In this document: positions 1-3,937 of the stretch, piece after piece
Position numbering within the stretch: the first letter of the stretch is position 1
How the letters are laid out: each line of letters starts with the position of its first letter
Program-made: the position numbers and the translations under genes
Notes under the pieces: generated by a model
Seen by the model: only the letters and a program-made list of their open reading frames with translations
What the model was told of the DNA's origin: nothing
The model's database searches: none
Assembly (NCBI GenBank): GCA_002339015.1
Contig: DDJC01000024.1
Coordinates: 169 to 8,153 of the forward strand
DNA: 7,985 nt
Direction: 5' to 3'
Origin: Burkholderiales bacterium UBA1834
GTDB taxonomy: Bacteria; Pseudomonadota; Gammaproteobacteria; Burkholderiales; Burkholderiaceae_C

Positions 1-412
1 ACAGGATGGTGCGGCGGCCCTGACCCTGCGCCACCTGCGCGACCGTGACCGCGTCGCGGATGTCCTTGACGCCGCCCAGCACCGCCGAGATGGCGATGAA
101 CTGCGCGTCGAAACCGTCGGCCATGAGGCGCGCCAGCGTGGTCTTGCCCACGCCCGGCGGGCCCCACAGGATCATCGAGTGCGGCTGCCCCGAGCCGAAA
201 GCAACGCGCAGCGGCTGCCCCGGCCCCAGCAGATGCGCTTGACCAACCACGTCATCCAGTACCTTGGGGCGCAGCCGCTCCGCCAATGGCGCATGGGCAG
301 ATGGCGCGGGCCGGCTGGCGCGTTTGGGCACATCACCCGAGGCCTTCTGGGTGTGCGGCGCATTGCCACCATCGCCAGGCGGATCGAGGGGCAAATCAAG
401 GCTTTCCTGCAT
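1..412 (-). CDS. rarA: RarA/MgsA AAA+ ATPase (replication-associated recombination protein A), N-terminal part
   Basis: RarA is a cytoplasmic AAA+ ATPase of the clamp-loader-like family that acts at stalled replication forks with SSB and the recombination machinery. Reading the minus strand from the ATG at 412-410 gives 137 codons before the window ends. The family start motif PLAERLRPKVLDDVVGQAHL is at residues 42-61, followed by LLGPGQPLR, and the Walker A P-loop GPPGVGKTT is at 84-92. The sensor region and Walker B would be encoded beyond the left edge, so this is a truncation by the window and not a broken gene; E. coli RarA is about 447 residues. About 40 Pro/Ala/Gly-rich residues precede the conserved part. 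An in-frame TGA lies eight codons upstream, so the start cannot be much earlier. The SD is poor: AAGGGG is 16 nt from the ATG. The gene is divergent from the microprotein gene at 562. Confidence 0.93.
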   Translation of the reverse strand, partial: MQESLDLPLDPPGDGGNAPHTQKASGDVPKRASRPAPSAHAPLAERLRPKVLDDVVGQAHLLGPGQPLRVAFGSGQPHSMILWGPPGVGKTTLARLMADGFDAQFIAISAVLGGVKDIRDAVTVAQVAQGQGRRTIL

Positions 413-561
413 ACCCTGATTGTCGCAGCCCCTTCAAGCCCCAGGCATAACCCTTAGAACACCCCTATAAGACGCCCAATTCATCACGTTTACCCGCTAT
501 GGCCCACCGTTCGATCGGCGCATGCTGAAGCCCTCATCCACCCTTGCACAGAGGTTTCGTC

Positions 562-669
562 ATGCTGACCATTGGTATCCTTTGCCTTGTCGCCGTGCCT
601 GCCTTGCTGTTTCTTGGCGTACGCGGCCTCCGCACTGCCAACGATCTGTCGATGAAGCGCCCCGAGTAA
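562..669 (+). CDS. Predicted 35-residue single-pass membrane microprotein, function unknown
   Basis: A short ORF of 35 codons plus TAA. It starts with ATG at 562 and has an SD-like GAGG (551-554) seven bases upstream, a normal spacing. The peptide begins MLTIGILCLVAVPALLFLGV, a hydrophobic stretch of about 17 residues (about 4-20) long enough for one transmembrane helix. A short tail with Arg, Asn, Asp, Lys and Glu follows, ending KRPE. The positive residues (R21, R24, K32, R33) all lie after the helix, which by the positive-inside rule suggests a periplasmic N-terminus and cytoplasmic tail. I do not recognise the family. The gene is divergent from rarA and about 440 nt upstream of the helicase start, which has its own promoter. 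The coding case rests on start, SD, composition and a following hairpin. A chance ORF remains possible. Confidence 0.5.
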   Translation: MLTIGILCLVAVPALLFLGVRGLRTANDLSMKRPE

Positions 670-676
670 GGGACGT

Positions 677-694
677 CCCCTGCGACCACAGGGG
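677..694 (+). terminator. Small stem-loop just after the microprotein ORF
   Basis: CCCCTG (677-682) and CAGGGG (689-694) form a perfect 6-bp GC-rich stem with a 6-nt loop, starting 7 nt after the TAA of the microprotein ORF. There is no T-run after it, so it is not a canonical intrinsic terminator. It could be a weak or Rho-assisted terminator, or a 3'-end stabilising hairpin. Its position directly after the stop is the main reason to call it. Confidence 0.35.
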
Positions 695-747
695 CGGTCA
701 CCGCACCTGTCCACACTGCCTGGCATCCCTGCCGGCGTGAGGGGGGA

Positions 748-776
748 TGGACAAATCTGTACAAATCCGCCATAAT
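748..776 (+). promoter_or_regulatory. Sigma70-type promoter for the DEAD-box helicase gene
   Basis: The -35 box TGGACA (748-753, 5 of 6 matches to TTGACA) and -10 box CATAAT (771-776, 5 of 6 matches to TATAAT) are separated by exactly 17 nt. Transcription would start near 783. The -10 box lies inside a perfect inverted repeat, CCGCCAT-A-ATGGCGG (767-781). The direct repeat ACAAATC occurs at 751-757 and 761-767, 10 bp apart, about one helical turn. Both features could be a regulator binding site or could be coincidental. This is the best promoter in the window and points at the helicase, leaving a leader of about 320 nt. Confidence 0.7.
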
Positions 777-998
777 GGCGGTCTTCGCTTGTTATGAAGC
801 GGATGCAAGTTCATCCCCTCTGACCTTTTTCAAGCCGGGTTGCGCCGTCGGGTGCCAACCAACACAACGTGTCTTGAGTTCCGGTTGGCGGCGATGCCGT
901 CGCTCTCAAACCGACTCACCGTGATGCACAGCGCCAAGCGCGCCTGTCACGAAGTACGGACACGAATTCCCTAGCGGGATACCACAGCGACCTAACCT

Positions 999-1029
999 AG
1001 CCCTGTGCTGGCAACGAGCCACACGGGCT
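999..1029 (+). other. Strong stem-loop in the helicase leader
   Basis: AGCCC (999-1003), GTG (1005-1007) and TGGC (1009-1012) pair in order with GCCA (1018-1021), CAC (1022-1024) and GGGCT (1025-1029). That gives 12 base pairs interrupted only by single-base bulges at 1004 and 1008, around a 5-nt loop AACGA. No T-run follows directly, so I do not call it a terminator. It is the most stable-looking element of the leader. Confidence 0.55.
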
Positions 1030-1034
1030 TTGCG

Positions 1035-1077
1035 GCTCTGGCCTTTTCGCGACCCCATGAGGTCGACAGGCCAGCGC
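1035..1077 (+). other. Two-part stem-loop just upstream of the helicase start
   Basis: CTGGCC (1038-1043) pairs with GGCCAG (1069-1074), extended by GC/GC (1035-1036/1076-1077) across one mismatch. Inside it, CGACC (1050-1054) pairs with GGTCG (1061-1065) around a 6-nt loop. The element ends 28 nt before the ATG at 1106, close enough to influence ribosome access. A regulatory role is inferred from position only. Confidence 0.45.
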
Positions 1078-1105
1078 TGCGCTTTGCCTTGGCTTGAAAG
1101 AAGTT

Positions 1106-3064
1106 ATGAACAACGATCACGACAATACCAACCTGCCCAACCTACCCCAGGATGGCGCCCCCGCCATCGACGAACACACCGCATCGCAACTGGATGCGTT
1201 GAGCCGCCGCCTGGAGGCTGAAGCCCGTGCCGACGCTGCCTTCGGCGATGACGAACAACACGAAGACGAAGGAGCCCCGGCCGCCAATGGTGCCGGGTTT
1301 GCCGACCTGGGCCTGAGCCCCCTGCTGGTCCAGGCCCTGGCCGATTCCGGCTACAGCAATCCCACAGACGTGCAGATGCGCGCCGTCCCGGCCGCCCTGG
1401 AAGGCAAGGACCTGCGCGTGGCTTCCAGCACCGGCAGCGGCAAGACTGCCGCCTTCATGCTGCCCGCCCTGGAGCGCATCATTGCCGCCCGTGGCGACAA
1501 CACCAAGCGCCGCGAAAAGGGCAAGGTGCATGGCCCGCGTGTGCTGGTGCTGGCCCCCACCCGTGAACTGGCCCTGCAAGTGGCCAAGGCCGCATCCACG
1601 TATGGCCGCCACATGCAAGGCCTGCGCGTGGCCACCGTCGTGGGCGGCGTGCCCTACGGTTACCAGCTCAAGGCCCTGAAGGGCCCGCTGGATGTGCTGA
1701 TCGCCACCCCTGGCCGCCTGCTGGACCACCTGAGCACCGGCGCCGCCGTGCTGAGCAACCTGGAAACGCTGGTGCTCGATGAAGCCGACCGCATGCTGGA
1801 CATGGGCTTCATCGACGACATCGAAGCCATCGCCCAGCAGACCCCCGAGAACCGCCAGACGCTGATGTTCAGCGCCACCTTCGCGGGGCACGTGGGCAAG
1901 CTGGCCGAGCGCCTGACGCGCAACTCGCTGAACATCGAAGTGGCCTCGCACACCGACAGCCACGACAACATCGAGCAGCGCCTGCACGTGGCCGACACCC
2001 TGGCCCACAAGAACGACCTGCTGGACCACCTGCTGACCACCAAGGATGTGGACCAGGCCGTGGTGTTCACCAGCACCCAGCGTGACGCCGACATCCTGGC
2101 CGACCGCCTGGCCGACATGGGCCACGCCGTGGCCGCGCTGCACGGCGGCATGCCGCAAGGCCGCCGCAACCGCGTGCTGCAGGGCCTGCGCATGGGCCAG
2201 TTGCGCGTGCTGGTCGCCACCGACGTGGCCGCCCGCGGCATCGACGTGCCCACGATCACCCACGTGATCAACTACGGCATGCCGATGAAGCCGGAAGACT
2301 ACGTGCACCGCATCGGCCGCACCGGCCGCGCCGGTCGCAGCGGCCTGGCCGTGACGCTGGCCGAGCGCCGCGACATCCCCATGGTGCGCCGCATCGAGCG
2401 CTTCACCACGCAACGCATCCCTGAAGCGGTGATCGCGGGCCTGGAGCCCAAGACCAAGCTGCAGGCCGAGCGCGGCGGCCCCGCACGCGGCAAGAAGCCG
2501 ATGCCCGGCCAGCGCCACCGCGAAGAGCGCAGCTTCGGCGGTGACCGCGGCGGTTTTGGCGGCGGTCAACGCAACTTCGGTGATCGTGGCGATCGCGGTT
2601 TCCAGGACCGTGGTGACCGCGGCTTCGGTGGCGGCGAACGTGCCGGCCTCGGTGGCCCGCGCGCCGGTTTCAGCAAGCCCGAGCACCGTGATCCGCGCTT
2701 CCGCCCGGTCGATGGCGACGGCCACGGCCACGCCCCGCATGAAGGCCGCGATGGTGGTGGCTTCAAGCCCCGTCATGGCGACCGTCCGCACGGCGAGCGC
2801 TCTTTCGGTGACCGCGCCCATGGCGACCGCCCCTTCGGTGATCGCCCTCCGCGTGGCGACCGCGAGCAGCGCCCCTACGGCGACAAGCCCTCGTTTGGCG
2901 ACAAGCCCTTTGGTGACCGCAAGCCCTTTGGTGGCAAGCCCTACGCGGGCAAGTCCTTCAGCGGTGACCGCAAGGCTTTCGGCGACAAGCCCGGCTTCAA
3001 GGCAGGCCCCAAGCCTGGCTTCGGTGGCGGCAAGCGCAGCGGCTTCGGCAAGCGCGAAGGCTGA
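1106..3064 (+). CDS. DEAD-box ATP-dependent RNA helicase with long glycine/arginine-rich tail (RhlE/SrmB-like)
   Basis: A 652-residue superfamily 2 RNA helicase that uses ATP to unwind short RNA duplexes in the cytoplasm, with likely roles in ribosome assembly, RNA decay or cold adaptation. All core motifs are present: Q motif with F65 and Q90, Walker A STGSGKT 108-114, PTRELALQ 151-158, TPGR 201-204, DEAD 225-228, SAT 256-258, VFTST 320-324, ATDVAARGID 371-380, HRIGRTGRAG 401-410. A 60-residue acidic, low-complexity N-terminus precedes the core, and a basic Gly-rich tail follows from about 460. I chose ATG 1106, preceded by a purine-rich GAAAGAAG, over an in-frame TTG at 1094 that has no SD. 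The subfamily is uncertain, so no symbol is given. The gene has its own promoter and long leader, and converges on lolA. Confidence 0.93.
   Translation: MNNDHDNTNLPNLPQDGAPAIDEHTASQLDALSRRLEAEARADAAFGDDEQHEDEGAPAANGAGFADLGLSPLLVQALADSGYSNPTDVQMRAVPAALEGKDLRVASSTGSGKTAAFMLPALERIIAARGDNTKRREKGKVHGPRVLVLAPTRELALQVAKAASTYGRHMQGLRVATVVGGVPYGYQLKALKGPLDVLIATPGRLLDHLSTGAAVLSNLETLVLDEADRMLDMGFIDDIEAIAQQTPENRQTLMFSATFAGHVGKLAERLTRNSLNIEVASHTDSHDNIEQRLHVADTLAHKNDLLDHLLTTKDVDQAVVFTSTQRDADILADRLADMGHAVAALHGGMPQGRRNRVLQGLRMGQLRVLVATDVAARGIDVPTITHVINYGMPMKPEDYVHRIGRTGRAGRSGLAVTLAERRDIPMVRRIERFTTQRIPEAVIAGLEPKTKLQAERGGPARGKKPMPGQRHREERSFGGDRGGFGGGQRNFGDRGDRGFQDRGDRGFGGGERAGLGGPRAGFSKPEHRDPRFRPVDGDGHGHAPHEGRDGGGFKPRHGDRPHGERSFGDRAHGDRPFGDRPPRGDREQRPYGDKPSFGDKPFGDRKPFGGKPYAGKSFSGDRKAFGDKPGFKAGPKPGFGGGKRSGFGKREG
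2525..3061 (+). repeat. Degenerate repeat-coding region: Gly/Arg/Asp/Lys-rich tail of the helicase
   Basis: Residues about 474-652 of the helicase consist of short degenerate repeats. First come Gly-rich units such as FGDRGDRGF (491-499) and DRGDRGFGGG (501-510). A second series follows, HGDRP (557-561), FGDR (567-570), HGDRPFGDRP (572-581), then FGDKPFGDRKPFGG (597-610) and FGDKPG (625-630). At the DNA level the units are variants of GGTGACCGC and GGCGACAAGCCC. RGG-type tails of other DEAD-box proteins bind RNA non-specifically and can promote condensates. The shift from arginine-based to lysine-based units along the tail is directly visible. Such tracts are expected to vary in copy number between strains. 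Confidence 0.75.
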
Positions 3065-3084
3065 TCAGGTCTTGATGCCCTGAA

Positions 3085-3112
3085 GCAGGCCGGCGGCATC
3101 CGCCGGCCCTGC
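3085..3112. terminator. Bidirectional hairpin between the convergent helicase and lolA genes
   Basis: GGCCGGCGG (3088-3096) and CCGCCGGCC (3100-3108) form a perfect 9-bp stem with a 3-nt loop. It is extended by GCA (3085-3087) with TGC (3110-3112) past a bulged C at 3109. It starts 20 nt after the helicase stop and lies 12 nt beyond the lolA stop on the other strand, so it fits termination in both directions. Neither side has a clear T-run, so efficiency as an intrinsic terminator is uncertain. Confidence 0.6.
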
Positions 3113-3123
3113 GCTCAGGCGGC

Positions 3124-3840
3124 TCAGGGCTGCTTGAGCACATCCGCCCCCGCTGGGGGCGTGAACACAAAGCGCGAGGCCGGCACCGCCGCCTTCGTGT
3201 CGAAACGGGAGAAGTCCAGACGCGACTTCTGCCCGAAGCTGTCGAGCACTTCCAGGGCCACGAGCATGCCGCCCTTGAAGCCGACACGCACCGATTGGAA
3301 CTGCCCGTCCTTCGAGCGTGGCAGGGCTTCGGCCCATTCGATCAAACCTGCCGCCTGCGCTGTCGCCGGGGTCGCGGACGCCGCACTTGGCGATGCCGTG
3401 GGTGGCACGGATTTGAGCGTGAAATCCTTCTCCAGTGACGAGCCCGACAGCAGGGCCGCCGGCGTGGCGCCCAGGGCCTGGCTCATGGGCCGCTCCGTCA
3501 CCTGGTTCAGGTCGGCGTCGTACAGCCACACCTTCTGACCATCGCCCACGATCAGTTGCTCCATGGGCTTGTCGTAAGCAAAGCGAAAGCGGTTGGGCCG
3601 CTGGAACTCCAGCGTGCCGGTCGAGGTCCGCGCCTTCTTGCCATCAGGCGACGTCACCGTCTGCTTGAAGCTGGCCTGGCCGCTTTGCACATCCTTCACG
3701 AAGGCACGCAGCGATGCCACGGCATCGGCATGTGCCGGCATGGCGCCGAGCTGGAAAAGGCAGACGGTCAGCACGGCCGCACGCGGCAAGGTGGACATCG
3801 CCTGGATGGCGGCAACAGCGGTATACCGGGACTGCATCAT
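3124..3840 (-). CDS. lolA: LolA, periplasmic outer-membrane lipoprotein carrier protein
   Basis: LolA takes mature lipoproteins from the inner-membrane LolCDE complex across the periplasm to the receptor LolB. The 238-residue product has a Sec-type signal peptide: a hydrophobic core AAVLTVCLFQLGA at 21-33 and likely cleavage after A38 in MPAHA|DA. Family signatures follow: ASFKQTV (56-62), GTLEFQRPNRFRFAY (75-89), QLIVGDGQKVWLYDADLNQVT (95-115) and a C-terminal FTPPAGADV. Residues 146-165 (PPTASPSAASATPATAQAAG) look like a flexible insertion. I chose the first ATG (3840-3838) because AGGAGG lies 10 nt upstream. ATG 3798 would give a shorter, more typical 24-residue signal peptide but has no SD. 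It lies 97 nt downstream of ftsK. See the leader ORF and hairpin entries for possible control of translation. Confidence 0.92.
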   Translation of the reverse strand: MMQSRYTAVAAIQAMSTLPRAAVLTVCLFQLGAMPAHADAVASLRAFVKDVQSGQASFKQTVTSPDGKKARTSTGTLEFQRPNRFRFAYDKPMEQLIVGDGQKVWLYDADLNQVTERPMSQALGATPAALLSGSSLEKDFTLKSVPPTASPSAASATPATAQAAGLIEWAEALPRSKDGQFQSVRVGFKGGMLVALEVLDSFGQKSRLDFSRFDTKAAVPASRFVFTPPAGADVLKQP

Positions 3841-3914
3841 CGGATCGGAACCTCCTGGGGCGTTGGAGTTCCGATTGTTCCATGGGTTCCCGGCGCGCGC
3901 AGGCAGCTTGGCAT
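3837..3914 (-). CDS. Putative 25-codon leader ORF overlapping the lolA start
   Basis: On the minus strand, AGGAGG (3923-3918) is followed after 3 nt by ATG (3914-3912). The ORF runs 25 codons, and its TGA (3839-3837) overlaps the first lolA ATG as ATGA. The peptide begins MPSCLRAPG and is rich in Pro, Thr and Gly, with no recognisable domain. Its last third passes through the hairpin that holds the lolA SD, a layout typical of translational coupling. The full AGGAGG is in favour, though 3 nt is shorter than the usual 5-9 spacing. It begins 24 nt beyond the ftsK stop. Coding by chance cannot be excluded, and function is inferred from layout alone. Confidence 0.35.
   Translation of the reverse strand: MPSCLRAPGTHGTIGTPTPQEVPIR
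3844..3875 (-). promoter_or_regulatory. Hairpin that encloses the lolA Shine-Dalgarno sequence
   Basis: On the plus strand, ATCGGAAC (3844-3851) and TCC (3853-3855) are complementary to GTTCCGAT (3868-3875) and GGA (3865-3867). This makes an 11-bp stem with one bulged base and a 9-nt loop. In the mRNA the right arm carries AGGAGG (3856-3851), the only good SD for the first lolA ATG, 10 nt before that codon. Folding would hide the ribosome site unless it is opened by heat, a protein or upstream translation. No T-run follows, so terminator function is unlikely. The complementarity is directly visible; the regulation is inferred. Confidence 0.5.
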
Positions 3915-3937
3915 GCCCCTCCTGTCTGCGTGAGGAA

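Larger units (their letters stand above)
783..1105 (+). promoter_or_regulatory. Long structured 5' leader of the DEAD-box helicase mRNA
   Basis: About 320 nt lie between the predicted transcription start and the helicase ATG, with no convincing ORF. Several complementary segments can be read by eye. Stem B: GCCAACC (854-860) with GGTTGGC (883-889). Stem A: GAGT (876-879) plus CGGTT (882-886) with AACCG (909-913) plus ACTC (914-917), enclosing GCGA/TCGC (891-894/900-903). A and B share bases 883-886, so they cannot form together. Further on: CGTGA/TCACG (920-924/947-951), a 12-bp stem at 999-1029, and a two-part hairpin at 1035-1077. From general knowledge, several bacterial DEAD-box helicase genes have long leaders tied to cold induction or autoregulation. 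Whether that holds here is inference. I cannot match it to a named RNA family. Confidence 0.5.

Noticed and set aside
466..471. TATAAG as a -10 box for the microprotein gene
   Set aside because: No -35-like hexamer lies 15-19 nt upstream, so a promoter call is not supported.
1030..1221. ORF overlapping the leader and start of the helicase
   Set aside because: It has no SD, runs out of frame into the helicase coding region and looks like chance coding across hairpins.
1142..2821. 559-codon open frame on the minus strand opposite the helicase
   Set aside because: It is rich in Ala, Gly, His, Val and Gln and has no recognisable motif. It is the antisense shadow of a GC-rich gene whose plus strand carries every DEAD-box motif.
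2541..3083. 180-codon plus-strand frame inside the helicase tail
   Set aside because: It is Ala/Ser/Thr/Val-rich because the tail repeats are read in another frame; the helicase frame explains the region.
3644..3883. 79-codon frame starting MEQSEL just before lolA
   Set aside because: It overlaps the LolA signal-peptide coding region out of frame and has only a weak SD; the LolA frame is far better supported.
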